Assembly (NCBI RefSeq): GCF_035582795.1
Contig: NC_134373.1
Coordinates: 12,918,001 to 12,982,000 of the forward strand
Direction: 5' to 3'
DNA from: Mycteria americana
Taxonomy: Eukaryota > Chordata > Aves > Ciconiiformes > Ciconiidae
Length of the DNA stretch: 64,000 bases
Positions within the stretch are counted from its first letter, which is position 1. Every line of letters begins with the position of its first letter. Positions 15,148 through 30,023 of this stretch are shown here, in pieces. The notes beneath the pieces are model-generated. The model had not been told where the DNA came from and did not search any database. It worked only from the letters and a program-made list of their open reading frames with translations. Made by a program: the position numbers and the translations under genes.

Positions 15148-17301
15148 AATGCAAAAGAGTATCCACAGATGCTCCAGGGACTGCAAAGCTGCTTAGGGAA
15201 AAGCACTCGTGGGAAAGATTAACTCATCCTTGATACTTTCCAGGATTCCCAACTCAGCGATAACTGTGACCCATAAAGTTAATTCAACATAGGTATTTTG
15301 GAGGAACTGCTATAGGACAGAAAAAGGTAGGAAAAGTTTCCTGAACTGGTGTCTTTCTAAATATACTTTGTGCTTGATAAAAAAGAAATGGAAGAATGGA
15401 ATACACAGGACAGAGGGAAGTCTCCCATACCTAACAGCTCCATTTCTAAGTGTTGAAGTGATTAGTTCTCAGCTGGATATTGGCTCACATTTTTCCATAT
15501 ATCTAAGAACTATGTTTGGTGCTGAGGAAACCTCTTTGCAGGGAGAAGGGAGATGCACTATGTGCTAGCCTTACTATTTTAAATAAAACCATATTCATAA
15601 CCAATTAAATTATGCTTTCTTCAGACAGGGCCAATATGACAAACTCTTTGCAAACACGCAATTGTTCTTCATCCAGTCCAAAGTCTTCCTTTGGCGCAAA
15701 ACAACTACGTTTGTAAAGTACAAAGGCAATCTAAATTCTTATTCATAGCCACAGGAACTACTAGGTTGATTTTTCTAACTAAAATATTAAAATAGTTTCA
15801 GCATCTGTTTATAGAGTGTGGCTAAGGAAGAGACCATTATCACAAGAGACCTTTATTTAATATATTTGTTCTCTGCCATGTGTTTGTAGGTCTTGTATAC
15901 AACATACATGCCTGTTACTGTGCATAGTAAACCTGTCACTTTAGGATGAGTGGCCATTTTGTTTCAGTAATGTCACTCTATGGGGAAGTAAGGGGTACAA
16001 ACATTAGGTCACCAGTATTTTCTGCTGGCTTAAACTGAAAATCCTAATAGCTGAAAAGTTAAAATGAGTTGATCTTTTATATACATCCCCAAGTACACAT
16101 CATCTGAGGAGCTCCTGGACCGGAATAGAAGGTATGATCATGCCTGTGTGTCTTGGCAGAACAACAGCTTATCACATAATTTTACAGCTCCATAGAGATC
16201 ATTCATTTCACCATTTGGTTTCAAATACTAACCCGGAGAGGCCCCTGCAGGGATGGGGAGGGTGGTGCACATCCAGGATCACTCCATTTCAGTGTCTCAG
16301 TTAGCAAGGCCAACAGTGCCATTTGTAGAGGAGATTTTAGAGGTATATAAGCATTATCTGCTAAAAACCGGACAGAAGCTATCCCAACAAGTAGCTAACA
16401 ACCAGTTCTAGTTAGTACCAATCTCTGTTGGATCCAAACCTGTAACATACAGGGGAAGTCATATTATTCAATATTGATCCCCAGAGACCTCAGACCCTCC
16501 CTGAAGTCTCTGAGGTTGGATATTGCTGATCTAAGTTTTCTTCACAGTACTAGTGTCCTTATTTTTACAGAAAACAAAATTATCTGTACAGCTTTCATAT
16601 CTCACATGACGTGATCTATCCATAATGTTAATTGCTTGGATTTTACTATGCCAGCAGTCCAGTCACAAGAGAAAAACAAGTAATCCACTTCCTTATTTGA
16701 AAGCCAGAAGCACATAATGTTTATTAATAAAGAGCACGGTTTACATAGATTTTACTGTTATTGACCATAAAATGGTGTATACTATAAGCAAGGGTGAAAT
16801 TTCTAACTAATTAGCCTGTGAAGATCATATTTAACAGAGTATATAAACTTAGGTTCTTTACAAACCTTTAGGGTCTTATTCATTAAGTGTATACATATGC
16901 AGTCTTTATGCTGAAACAGGATTTTGACACATAATTCAAGGTTAAATAACCCACCTTGAGATTCACAAAATAACAGCTTACATGTTCCAGTTTTTAGCCT
17001 TTAAGAAAGGAATCAAGTGAAATATGATGCACCTTCCTTAGCCAAAGAACTCTAAACACATCCAGGAAAAAAAGCTGTAATTACCCAGACACTTAAATGC
17101 AGTCAGCAGGAGAACAATAGCGTTTGCAACGTATATTTTTATCTCCTCATGTCCAAATTCAGAATACAGTTAGTTAACTCTTACAAGAAAAGCTTCTACA
17201 CTTGTTTTTCCTAGATCACCTATTGCTACTGTGCAGGCTGACAGTCTTGCTATACTGATGACCTAAGGATTTGAACTTCCTTTTGCAGTTCTCCCTTCAG
17301 C

Positions 17302-17372
17302 AAAACACTTCAACATATATGTAAGCATCACTGACATCAGTGGGACTTGTGCATATTTGCAAGTGCTTTGTT
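17302..17372 (+). repeat. Diverged ancient sauropsid-type repeat
   Basis: The motif ctgacatcagtgggacttgt, flanked by degenerate forms of aagcatgtgct, resembles an old dispersed sauropsid repeat built around ttgacttcaatgggact. The assignment is from memory of the motif only. Confidence 0.35.
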
Positions 17373-18589
17373 AAAGTAAAATCCTGTGGTAAAATGAGTA
17401 AAATCTCGTATGGGCCCATTCAATGGGAACAGAATTTAATTCATCACATGGAGCATTATTAGTCATGGGCAGCTAGATGAGGAATGGCTAGCCCAAAAAC
17501 AGTGGACTCAGTCCAGTCCTTCTTCAGTCAAAACTTCTAGCAAATTCACTTAAACCTAAGACCATCATGTAATTACATGAGTATTTGCCTGTTTTAGCCC
17601 AAGTCTTGCTTCTGACTCAATCCCTGATCCAAAGCCGAACTGATGTCCTTGAGAGCTTTCCTACCAACTCAGATCCCCAGGACCAGCATAAGTGTCACCA
17701 CATGTATTGATACCTAGTTTGCATTAGCTGTGGCTATGACTTCTGTAGCATTTTAGTCACAGAATGCGCAGAATTTTAGTCTTTTTTTCATTTTGTTTCC
17801 ATTTTTGTTTCAAAAGACCTGTAATTAGATGGCTGTAGGTGTCATATTCATAACTGTCCTATCCATAAGGTGCGGTAACCACTGCTCTGAGGAATGTGTT
17901 ACTATTGGAAGATAACAAAACAAATATTATCATGTCATTGCAGAGACACTATAATGCTCCTGTAATTCTGGATTATGGACTTGCTTTGTCTTAATGTCAG
18001 AATACAAACTAGATTCTGGTTTTAACAAACTTAATTGTATTTGTGTTACCTTTTGGAGTCTCTCCCATTTAGATTGAAATCCTTAAATTAAATGTGTTCC
18101 CCACTTGTTTAGGTTGATGCTGCCCTCTTCTGAATATACTGGAATACGACATTCACTTCCCAGGAATTTCAGGACACTCAGAAAGCAGGCAGTTAGTTAT
18201 ACAGCAATCACCAAGTAAGAAAAAAAGAATACGTTCTTTGTAATCCCACACAGCTCTTCAACTTTGCTTGGCTTTTATTAGAAAGGACTTGGGTAAGTCA
18301 CCAGCTTTATTTCAAGGCCTTCAAGGGCAAGTCTTACTCTACTTTTATCATCTCGTATTCTGTCATGACAACAGCTTTCTGCACCCCATTTTGAAATGCA
18401 AGCATTCATTATCCACTTGTGCTTCCAGAAAAGCCTCCTCATGCTTTATCCCACATGGCCTTTCATGTATGACAGGAGGTAACTGTAAAACTATTTCACT
18501 GTTCTCTTCTACATCATTCCATATACTCTGCTGTAACACCTATAAGATATCTGGGTTTGGTACTGTTTTAATTGTGCTTTCCTGCCCAA

Positions 18590-18720
18590 GCGCTGCAGTT
18601 TCTACACTGACTATAAACCTTTTGGGGCAGGAACTATCCTTTTTTCTGATTGTGGTCAGCACTTAGTACAGTATAATCTTTGCTGGAGCTCTTTTCTGTT
18701 ACCACAATGCAATTAAACTT
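18590..18720 (+). repeat. Ancient CR1/L2-like 3' tail
   Basis: The run ctttt ggggcaggaactatcc followed by cagcacttagtacagtataa resembles the widespread amniote repeat tail that pairs a ttggggcaggga motif with a cctagcacaatgggg motif. It is too diverged for a family name. Confidence 0.4.
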
Positions 18721-20490
18721 GTCTCAGAAAGAAATTAAACCAGTCATTGATTAATAATATTTTTCATAATTAAATCACTATGGCCATATTAGTGAATCTT
18801 GTGCTGTGGGTGACGAACCCGCATGAGTGAGCTTATTGATTCTTCATGCAACTAATTTACATCCAGCTCCACTGGAGTTTGCAATCTGGTCCTAAATATG
18901 TTTGAATATTTGATAAATACAAATTACTAATGAATAAGGGAGACAAGTGAAGAAGAGAAGGAAGAGGGGACTATAACATTCCCTTCTTTAAAAAAAAGAA
19001 ATTGAGGCCGTTCGATGGAAATAGACTCCTATTTCGTTAATTGAAGGACCTAGATTGGAAGAGTGACTCCAGCTTCTGGCTGGAATATCAACCTTTGAAA
19101 CACCCAGAACTTGAGTTTCTCATTCACTCAGTGCAAGAAATTGAACTACAGCAGTCTAGTATGAATCTGAATTGTAACTTGTGTGTACCTCACTCAAAAC
19201 GGTGGAGGCTTCCTCCCTGCCCCCAAGCTTGACTCTAGTCCTTCCTTAGTGGTCCTGCTGACCACTTAAAGCAGATCATTACATTTTTAGAAGTAATTTT
19301 TAATGTCTGTATCATTCCTCACTAAGATGGTACTATGAAGGTTTTATTTTTTGATGCATTTCACCTTCAGAAAAGAACACTACAAAAAAATTAGTTTCAG
19401 TTCTCATGAGGTTGTATAGACTTTTCTTCTGGTTTTGGTGGTTTTGGTTCACATCTGTGTTCACACCCTCCAAGGTCTGCCTTGAGTTTCACATTCAAAC
19501 TGATAATATGCCAAAACCACCAAGTTTGTTATGCCCTGGGCCATATTAGCATGGGAGCTATTCATAAAGCACACAAAAGTTTTCTTTTTGGTGGGCTCAG
19601 CCTCACCAATCCCACACAATCCCAATGCTTACTAATCTCTTTGGAGCCATTTCTTCACAGTGAGCACTTGAAGGAGCAGACCTCTAGACTGCCACCATTA
19701 GAAGACTGTATTTTTAGGGCAGTAAAAATACAGCTAAGTGCAGTTCACATGACCAAATGCCTGCCCAGACCAGTCAGAACTTGTACCTGTGGCAACACCA
19801 GTTATTTCAAAGTTCATTCCTGGTAATCAAAGTGAAATGGCAATGTAAAGCTATGAAACATGTTGTTTAAATAAACTACTAATTATGATCATCTAGAAAT
19901 AAGCTGTTGTGCTGACAAGATACTAATACCTTTTAATACACAGCCCAGATTATCTTTGAAGTTGTGTATCATCTGCAGTACTGAACTTTGAGGTTATTTG
20001 TAACAAAGTGTTTAGATCAATATAGAGGTGCAAACCTTACCACAGTTCCCCAAAGGGCACTTCTGTATGTGCATCTGAAGCGGAGCTTGAAGAGTTGGGG
20101 CTCCAAATGTGGTTTCTCTGTAAAGGAATGTAACAGCAGAGCAAGCAGGACAGTTCAGAGGCACATACATCTAGTGCTGAATTCCCTGGCACCACCATGT
20201 AAAACTGGAGTCAGTTGAAGAAATAGACAATTAAAGAAGAAACTTAAATTAACCCAGAACTTATCTTGCCTGCTGAAAGGAAATCGCTACAGTGGCTAGC
20301 CCCTAACACTCCAGGGAACATGAAACATTCCTCAGGATGTTAATTATTTTTTCTCCCCCCAATCTAGACAACTAAAGCCAACATTTTCAAGTTTGAAATC
20401 TGGTAACTAGGCACCTGTTTAAGTATTCAAAGAAATGAGCCTGGTTTTTGAGAGCCACTGTCATGCCAATTCACACCAAAGCCAGTAGAA

Positions 20491-20520
20491 GTCACCAGAA
20501 AGCTCATCACTTCTGGTGAC
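20491..20520. repeat. Perfect inverted repeat, 10-base arms
   Basis: The arms gtcaccagaa and ttctggtgac flank a ten-base loop. Confidence 0.7.
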
Positions 20521-23500
20521 AAGGCTATAAAGACATAAAAGATTAACTCTTTATTCTTTCAAACGTGTTTTGAGAGCTGTAAATACCTTCCTGTGTTTAA
20601 AAAAATCTTGGGATTCTTTTTAGGCTAAGAGATATTTCGATGGACCTTCTTATGTCACAAAGAAGGGAAAAAACGAGCTCAGGGAGAAGAAGAGCAAACC
20701 TACCTGAAACCTGAATATGAGATGAGAGACAGGAGGGAAAAGTTGACCTGCTGCTAAGAAACAAGAACCTTGGCCCTGGGAGAGCTGCAATTCTGAGCAG
20801 GGCACCAACTTCTGCTCCTCCATGCACCAACACTTCGGCAAATCATTTAGTTTCTCTCAGTTCTACCTGTGAATGAGCCAATCTTTTTTCCAAGGTCTGG
20901 TGTGAATTAACAGCGCATGTACAGCTCAAGGAAGATATAAAACACCAGGGAGTACTGCACTGCCTACACCAAAAATTAAAAGATCATGAACCAGGCCACC
21001 AAAATCAAGAGATTCCTAAAAATAATAAATCCAGGTTTCCTTTTATCAGTCTTCCTGTTTTGCACCTTCTATGTGCATTTTCAAGATAAGTTGACTTTGA
21101 GAGTCTTAAGGAAAAATGAGATTCTCATGCAAGTCTATAGTTAAAGATAAAAAGGGAAAATAGTCTTGTTAAAAAAATGCTCTTACTTTACTAGCACTAA
21201 ACTATCGTCATGTTAAATGTTTTAATGTCCCCTATTTGCCCCACATTACGCAATTGGTTCTTGAGCAACATAGTCAAATAGGCCAGCACTTTCTGCTGTT
21301 CTGCATTATTTTAAAAATGAACATCACTTCTAATTTTGTTTTCTGTTTTTCCTAATCAAATATTATTTTAAGATGAGGCATTATCTGCTTCCTTCAGGAT
21401 ATAAATTCATTGTGATATATATAGTGTTAGTTTATGTAATACTTGAAGTCCATTGCAGTACTAACAGGCACTAAAATCAAACAGTGCTGAGTTGCTTGTG
21501 GGGGGTTTATTACACTGATTAAAAAAATGAAAATAAAGATAGAATGATCACAATCACTTTGATGCTAACAACAGGATTGTCCATATGCAAATAGTTTACC
21601 ATCTCTGGCCAGAAATCCCTTAAGATCCTATTTGTTGAAATAATGCAGAATGGAACTGCTTAGCAGTAGAGATGGGCGAGATACCTGAAAGGTGTTTGTT
21701 CAGCTATGTGATATGAAAAATAAATGAAGGTGACAGTGGTTTCACCACTTTATATCCACGGAGTTAAATGGGGGACCACACAGACTGCCATAATAAAAGC
21801 CACCTGATACCTGGCCTAAGGCACTGATTATTAATGTATTAAAGCTCCTTGTCCAATCAGTAATTTTGTAATAAAGACAGTGCATGACTGGAAGTCAAAC
21901 AGGCTGACCCATTAGGCAGAGTATGTGGATGTGCCTGCAATTTTGCACATGTGTTCTGGCATAGCCTATCTTTACAAAGACGCCAGACTTGGGTCAGAGC
22001 CCCTATTTATTTCCTTTATACCTTCTCTTATAAGTCTCAGTAGGACTGAAAGATCACTGTTAAAATTCAGGATTGATTTACAAGCCACCTACAGTGTTTG
22101 ATGTCCAGTTTCTATTCATCTCAGTGGGATGCGAATTCCCAAATACTTTAAGTAACATTGGAAATCTCAGCCCAAATCTCTAGCCTCATTTTGGGCTCAT
22201 TTGAAACTTGCATTGTCTCCAAAGGGAGCTTGATTGGGATTTATAATTAATCCTACTATATGGGTAAAATTACACTGGCAATATCTCAGCCAATTCCCTA
22301 TAGCTGCTCAAGTCTGTCAAATCAGCTCTTTAATCTCATGGTGAATTATTTAACCACTGCACCAGAGCCAGCATATCACAGGGGCTTCAATAACTTCTAT
22401 TTATGTTCCGAATATGTCCATAGCAGCTGTTAGAGTGCGAATAATGATTTCCATAGAGACCTTCCTTGCATTCCTGTACTAAGCAAAGACTGGAAGAATT
22501 CAAACAAACTGGGTGATTTACAGATCTCAACCTCAAGAGCGATCACAATCATCATCAGAATAATTGCTTCACCAGGGAAAGCCATGATCTTAAAAGTTCC
22601 TGTAAGGAACTATACTGACCACCTGAAAAGAAGCCAGGCCCAGGTAACCACTTTGGCACACTACAGTGAGCAGGATTTTCCATTGAGCATGCAATGTTGC
22701 TCAGCACTTTCAAAATATGTTTTTGCCCAACATTTCAGTATCATAAAAATTACTTCGTTTAGAAGTGTTATTTTTCATTTATTACATGAAAACAGAAAAA
22801 GTTTTGTCCAAAAATGTTCATTCACTGCTAACAGAACAAGAGAACTGAAAAGTAGTTTTAAATAAATTTTAAATACACTTTAAAATCCTACTGTAATTAA
22901 GGAGCAATATCTAAAAGTAATAAACTTTACAGGAATAAACACACAAAATGAAACTGCAAAATTTTAGCAAACATTTTTTAGAAGGTGTGAAGTCAACTTT
23001 AAAGTACTTTAAAAACATGTACATGTTAACAACTTTGTTTCATTTTTGCAATATACTCTGATGCACAGAGAGACTGAGGGAAAGAATAGGTAATCTTGAG
23101 CAGCTTTAGAATTCACTGATTTGATTAACGGTCCATTTGTAGTTTGACAAAAACTCCCCAGTGGAAACAATATAACATCTTCAACCTACATAACATCCAC
23201 TGATTGCAGAGAATGTTGCAACTGCAACTGGTTTCTGTGAACTACATAAATATTGTTCCATTTTGCAGGTGATGCGGGTAGAGGTTAAGTTGACAAAAGG
23301 TACAAATGCTACATGAACTAGAGGTGAAGCCTTGGCCCTAAAGAGATGAAGGGCCAGTTTCATCAATGGCTGCACTAAAGCCAAGATTTCCTCAAATTTA
23401 TATATTAATCCCATGATCATCTTTGTTCCTATTGCCATAGACCTAGATCCAAAAATGAGCAGTGGAAAATAATACATGCTTTCTCCTCCCAGCCACCTTC

Positions 23501-25784
23501 TCTAATGTGAAATTAACTTTTACAAAGTCATAAAAATGAAGCTTCCTGAGGCCCCAAAAGCTATTCCCCACTCCACTAGTGTCTGTCAGTTGTTCTCTCT
23601 ACCTCCTTGTTTTATGAAAGTGGACTGGCAGAGAGAGTCAATGGGAATTTACCACTTCCTTTCATGGAAACAAAGTTCTGTCTCCAATCTCCTCGTTGCC
23701 TGTCAGCTTTTGAAAGAAGTGTTGCTAGAGGCAGGAATATGTCAAAAAAAGCCCAGCAGATTTCTAAAGTCAGTTTTAAAAGTGTCCTTTAAGAGTTTCC
23801 CTGAGGTGTTTATGGCTTATATTGCTCAGTTAGCTACTTTATATTGCAGTATTTTCTTCAAAAGCAATCTTTGACTAATTGTAAATTCTTAGAAATATGC
23901 TTCATATTTCACAAGTCCTATTTTACAGCTGCAATAAAGTCCTTCAGGTCACATATTAGAGGTCATAATGGCACATTTTGGCCATGAAAATCCATTACTG
24001 GACTTCAACACCCACCCCATCATCAGGATGGGTGTCTCCAACTCATTAGCTTTACCTAGTAACAAGCTGATGTTAGCACCTGTTATCACAAAATGGATTT
24101 TAACAGAAATGGGGCCAAGCTGAATGCATCTGGGAAAGTTCTGTTCCGAGGGCTGGCCGAGTCCATCATAAACACATGGAGCTTTTATAAAATCTCACTG
24201 TGCACAGATCCCCAGGTTTAGTAGTTTTGACTCTGGACTTCAGTAAACAAACTATTTGAATGACCAGTGCAAAGCACATTTCATTCTCCATATACATTGG
24301 GTAGCTAAACATGAAAGCTGTAAAACTGGGGGTAGGTGAAGTTCTGAATCTTTAAAAGCAGCCAGCTCTAGCACCTAGGACTTGGGATAAATACTTCCAG
24401 GTTGAGTTCAGTTTTGAAAGAATTCTGCTGGGTTTCTATATAGTGTTCTTACTTGACTCAAAATAATTATAATAGAGAACCAAAATTTCATGATGCCTTA
24501 ATTAGAAAGTAATATTCTCCACAGAGTCACTTATGTTACAATGGTGGGTAAATATAATAAGTATTGCGGGAGACTTATGCTCATTTGAAACTGTATAATT
24601 TCCTTTGTATAAAGAAAACTTTTCCACCTTCCTTTTTTCTACTCACATAAAGAAGGATTGCACCTATGCTCACAGTGACTTAATGAAAGATTTGCTTTCA
24701 CTAAAATGATTTAAATGCTTGGGACATCACTAAGAATTTTAGCAGCTTGAGTTGATTCATTAACTGGTAGAAATCTCTTGTCTGCAGGAACATTTGTAAA
24801 AAAGCAACTTGAAACCACTATTCATAATTCTTTCTTTTAGAAAAAGATGAATGGCACTGAAAATATTTTGCAGTTTGTCTAGGCCCTGTTCCCAAAGCAA
24901 TGACAGTCCAGCTCCAGACACACTTGGAAAAAAGCTCCCAATGGGAACACACAGATGATGAACACAAGCAGAGGTTGACAATCTCTAAAAACAAGGTAAT
25001 CTTTAATAGTTCTTTCTTTCAGACTGAATATGGAATCTGTCATCAAGCATTTTTGAGTGAATCTGACACAAGCCAGCAAACATATCATCCTTACACAGGC
25101 TGCCTCAAAAAGCACCCTTGAGTGCATTTGAACATCAGAAGAGGACAGAGCAGGACTAGCAAGGAAGTGTCAGACATACAGATGTTCCAAAATCTGGTAA
25201 GCCTTTGCACTCGCTTCCAGCTCTGACTGCCTCATAGCTCTTCTATTCCCAATCTTTCCAGCATGTCTCTCTTCAGAATAGGACATCCTGAGCACAGCAT
25301 AGGAGCCTCAGAAATGCTAATTTAGGGGCTGGGGAAAGGCAAGTTTCATTGCTGTGCTGACTGGGCTTGCATAAATGCCCAGGGGGCTAAACTCTCCTTT
25401 TTTTTTTAATCCTTCTCTTCATTAGGAGAGGTCATAATTTTGGAACAACATTAGCATTTATTTGTTCTGTTTTAAGATTAACTTAGAGTACAGAGATAAC
25501 ATCAACTGCAAATAAGAATTGATTCTTACAACTCAAACCCTTGTGAATAAGATTCTGTACATGGCAAAGAGCTTTCCAACCTGTGATGCAATACAGCCAT
25601 CACTTTCAACATAAATCAATTCCTGTTTACTACCTGTAAGTATTTATTACTGTAACCTGGGACAGGATTGTCTGAGGACACACAGCAGTAATCAGGGCTA
25701 GAAACCTAACAGGGTCACATTTCCCAATATATTCTGTTCAATATATTTACAGTCAAAAGAAACAAAGTCTCATTTCAGACTGGT

Positions 25785-25997
25785 ATAACAGGCAAGAACC
25801 CAATGGGTGTCTTCACGCATCCAGGAGACGTTGTGGCACCTCCAGCCTTGGAGTTACTCAGAACTATGTTACTATGACCCTGAGCAATCTGATACAACTT
25901 TGAAGCTGAGTTTATCTTTGAAGTCGGCCCTGCTTTCAGTAGGGTTTCAACCAGGAGACCATCAGAGGTCCCTTTCAATCTAGATTATCCTGTGACT
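25785..25997 (+). mobile_element. CR1 LINE fragment, 3' end
   Basis: A sense-strand CR1 tail: gaccctgagcaatctgatac, then gccctgctttcagtagggtt, then ccatcagaggtccctttcaa and a terminal attatcctgtgactta related to the CR1 3' octamer. It is diverged and noncoding. Confidence 0.8.
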
Positions 25998-26728
25998 TAA
26001 TACCTCTATACCACACTGTTTTAAGTATCTAGAGATCACTTCTGTTTATGTCTGTTGGTTTCCATTGATATGCGTGTTTTGTATTATCCAGATTATGCCT
26101 TATATCCTCTCCTCACTGAGCTTACACAAATGGAAAACCAACACACTACAGCCAGATCTGCATGGCAGAACTGGGGCTCTCATTCAGTACAGCAGGCAAA
26201 GCACATCCTGGACTTTAAACCCAAGGGCAGTCACACTGACACATTCCCATAGTTTCTCCCTGCTTTGTGTATTGGTCAAGTCATATTTGTGCTACACATC
26301 TGCTTCTCAACTGACAACACCTCACACCTGAGCTCTCTGGGTGAAACCTGCTATCAAAGTGAAATGAAATATTTATGTAATTCAATTAAAAACATTCAGG
26401 ATCGAACTCCTGTCATAAGAGTTCTATTAAGAGTAATAAAACCAGATTCATTATATGGCAAATTTCCTGTACAAAACTGAAAACCACTGGATTAAAACTA
26501 TTGTGGAGCAGCAAAAAGTTTACATGATGAAATATTAACAGCCTTCCAAAGCAAAGTGAAAATGTGGAAATGAGGCAAGCCATGAACGTGAGGTAATGAT
26601 CTGTATTTCCCAAAGTCTAGGATTCAGGGCAGCCCCCATATCCAGTGTATGAAAAGCCAGACCACTGCAACAGAGCTGAACACAAAACCTGAAATGTCCA
26701 GAGCTGCATGCTAGCCTAGCCTAGTCCC

Positions 26729-26757
26729 CTTCATAAAAAACAACCCTTTTTATGAAG
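26729..26757. repeat. Perfect inverted repeat, 11-base arms
   Basis: The arms cttcataaaaa and tttttatgaag flank a loop of seven bases. No coding context; possibly a remnant of a mobile element or a chance hairpin. Confidence 0.7.
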
Positions 26758-27085
26758 TGTAATGTGACTGACATTAAGAAAAATTCTGAATCACTCACCA
26801 ACAACATACCGACCTCCCAGAATCAGGACTTTTAAAAAAGTTTATTGCTGAAGAGGCTAGTTATGCATTCCATAGTTAAGTATATACGTTTATGCATGCC
26901 TCCCCACTAAGGTACTATGATGCTGTTTTCTGTAGCAGAGAAGATTAATTCCCACCGGACCATGCACTGTGGTCTGGAAGAAGATAGAATAAATAACCAA
27001 GATGCTTGCTCCTCCTGCTCTTGAAAACTCCCAAGTGCAGTGCTAGGATTGCTGAACAACATGAACAGAGCAGCGTAATTACCCA

Positions 27086-27102
27086 GACACACACACACAC
27101 AC
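27086..27102. repeat. (CA)8 microsatellite
   Basis: An uninterrupted CA dinucleotide run of about eight units in the intergenic part. Confidence 0.85.
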
Positions 27103-28190
27103 CAAGAAAACAAAGTAATGCCTGGCTTCTCAGCTCACATCAACCTGCATAGATCAAATGCAGTCAAAAAGCTGACATTGATTTTTGCCAGCTGAAAATC
27201 TGCGCTGAACCTTAAAGCAGCTGGAGAACACAGCTGAATATCAGATGCCTTCAACTTAAGATAACTACATTTGTCCAGCTGAACTCTTTAGTAGAAAGCT
27301 ATATTCCTTTTGTAAGTGAGCATTGCTTTATACAGCCAATATATACAGTGGGTGTCCAAAGCATAAGCTTTGTGTTTGGAGAGATCTAAATATATTAGCC
27401 AATTTAATAAGTATCAATGGTCAAAAAGCATGGATCTCTCCCTGAAGGTAAAGAACACCCTTTTAATGAAAAAACGCTTGCAATAATCTTGGATCTATCT
27501 CCAATTTAGACCTTGTATTTTCCTGTCATCAGAGTTTCAATTGCCTTTGCTATGAGCTCTCGGTTTCAATTTACAGAGCATTAGCCCTAGGCTCATCATC
27601 AGCATCTTCAGGTCCACTGGGACATGCATTCCAAAACATTGAGCATTTGGAAGAGTGTCAACAAAATCCTGAGTGACAAACAAAGACCAGTTGCCCAAGG
27701 AAATGGGGGATATCCCCAATATTTAAGAGTGCCTTAATTTAACAGTGGATCCAAAACCATAGGGGACAAAACAGTCTGAAGATGTTGACAGGGAGCTCTC
27801 CCCAAGGAAGGTTGTCCACTGTTTCATTCAGATAAGCAGCCTACAAGCCAGGGAAGACTAAGTAAAGTGAAAAACAAAAGCATCCAGAAGGAGACATCAA
27901 AATTATAGGTATGTAGAGATTCTATGCATTTGTGTAGCTTATTACTACAACATGCCACAAAGTGCAGACAATGCGTCAGCAACATGCATTACAATAGAAA
28001 ACAAGTTAACACAGCAAGAATCATGAGGGGAACTGCAAGCAAAGGTGATTAGATCTCAGCTGGCTTCTCCCTCCAAGCAACCTTCTTAAAACGAAGGTGC
28101 ATGCCCATACATAAGCTCTTACTTTCCCTGCTTGATGTCTCACTCCTTCTTTATCTGTTTATCCAGTACAGCATACCAGCCCGAGCACTT

Positions 28191-28217
28191 GAAGGAGCAT
28201 TAGCAGTATGCTCCTTC
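28191..28217. repeat. Perfect inverted repeat, 10-base arms
   Basis: The arms gaaggagcat and atgctccttc flank a seven-base loop, tagcagt. Confidence 0.7.
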
Positions 28218-30023
28218 TTGGCACTGACTGCACATGGCAGCTGCATAGCTTGTAGTCAGTGAATTTTGCAGCTGGTCTGGTAGCAGTTGGCAAAAACCTA
28301 CTGTCCAGATGGACATAAAATTTGTGTTATTTATAATATATCAAAAGTGAATAAACCTATATCAAAGTGACTTATAAGGACATTTATTTAGGGACTTGTT
28401 TCTGACAGTTCTGAAGCCACATTAATCCAAGCAATGCTTAGATGCTGAATGCTTTACTCACCCATAGGAAAAAGTTCCGTAACTTTTGATCTCTGTTAAT
28501 CCTTACGTAGCCCACACATGTGGAAGGAGAACTGGAAAGTCCAGTCATTTTCAGATTATTACCTTAAATTTAATAAACCCATTTACGATTACAGCACTCG
28601 TGTCTGAAAGCATAAATTGTGCAAGCATTTGGCCTGCTGAAGTTTTCCTACTTGTGATGTGGAAGAATGGAAGAGAGGCAGGTCACAAGCTGAAGTTTTC
28701 AAACAAAAAAGCAAACAGTCACTGGAGAGGTAAGCCTCTAGGAGAGGCCAGTGCCTGATGGACTGTGTGACCTGAGTGCTATATCACACCAGATAACGCA
28801 AATAGGTTTCCTACAGTGTTCCTCCCATCTCCCAGCCAACTTTGAAAATTCTCCTTTATCACACAGATGGTAAGCCCCACAATGTCCATCACTCTTCAGA
28901 ATTCACAGAAAACAGTCATTTTTTGTATTGAGAGTTCTTTAGCTTTGCAAAACTGGCACAAAATACCATAATGGAGAATGATCAGGTGTCCTTTTTTTGA
29001 GTAACTTGAACTGAGAAATAGTATCTTTTGCTTTGAAAATTATAGCCTTTAAAAAGAAGGCCGTCTGCATTTATATCTTCAGTTATTAGCACTTTGGGAC
29101 TGTCAGTATACAATCCATTTCGCTAATATAGGCTTTAAAAATCTTAACTAAACCCCTCTGAAAACGGGTCAGAATGACAGAAATTGAGACTTCTTTAGGC
29201 CCAAGCAGCAGAACCACTGACCACTTAATCACTTTCTGAAGCTACTGTCAGCTCAGCCCATTGATACTGCTTCAGCCCCTTCTCAATACCAGCTGTGACT
29301 GAGTACATCATGATTTGTATAATTTTTATTCTCTCCTCACTCTGAGGAGATTAAGCATACTAATAAGACTTCCAGGCATCTGAATCAATCATGTAGAGTA
29401 CACCACCACAAAACCCCCTCGTATTTCCATAGTATAAGCAGACTGCACAGCCCATAGTGTTTTAGCAATCCAAGGTCACTTGCCTTACAAACTACTCATT
29501 CCTAGATTCCACATCATTAAACACCTGATTCTATTCAGTGAAAACAGCACAAGCTTCACTGGGAGAAAAATTATTAAATCAGCCATGACAGCTTTGCTAT
29601 AGATTTGCTAATCCAGTATAAATACTTAGAGTGCCTGTCACAAGTCCAATAGGATACAGTTGAACAACGTATCTCAAGTAGTGGCTGTTAAATCACAGTT
29701 AAACAGCTATTTGAGGGAGACGACAGTTCCAGTTGAACAAGCAGGCACTTCAGAAGCACATGGTGCTGAAGGCAGTGCTGTCTGCACTGTATCACCACTG
29801 ATTCTACAGCTTGCTCAATGCTGGGATGCAGACACAGGAAAACACCCTGCAAGGCAGCACAGCATTCAGTGGTGGCATGAAAGGAGCAAACTAGCAACCA
29901 GGAGGAACATAGGTCTCAAGTTTTCATTTCCTGCTTTAGATATCCCAGGTAATGAGAGAAAATAGCTATGAAGAATGGAACTAAAGTCACCATGGAGCAG
30001 AGAAACAGATAGACTCCACTATT

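Larger units (their letters stand above)
10033..25784. other. Intergenic, no gene seen
   Basis: The largest featureless part. It holds only faded repeats, two perfect hairpins and short chance frames, including one of 132 codons at 18268-18666 that runs into an old repeat tail. Confidence 0.45.
25998..30023. other. Intergenic, no gene seen
   Basis: Contains the two hairpins at 26729 and 28191 and a CA microsatellite. No frame with splice support was found. Confidence 0.45.

Noticed and set aside
18268..18666. 132-codon plus-strand frame
   Set aside because: Its composition looks like chance, it has no splice or start context, and its 3' part is an old repeat tail.
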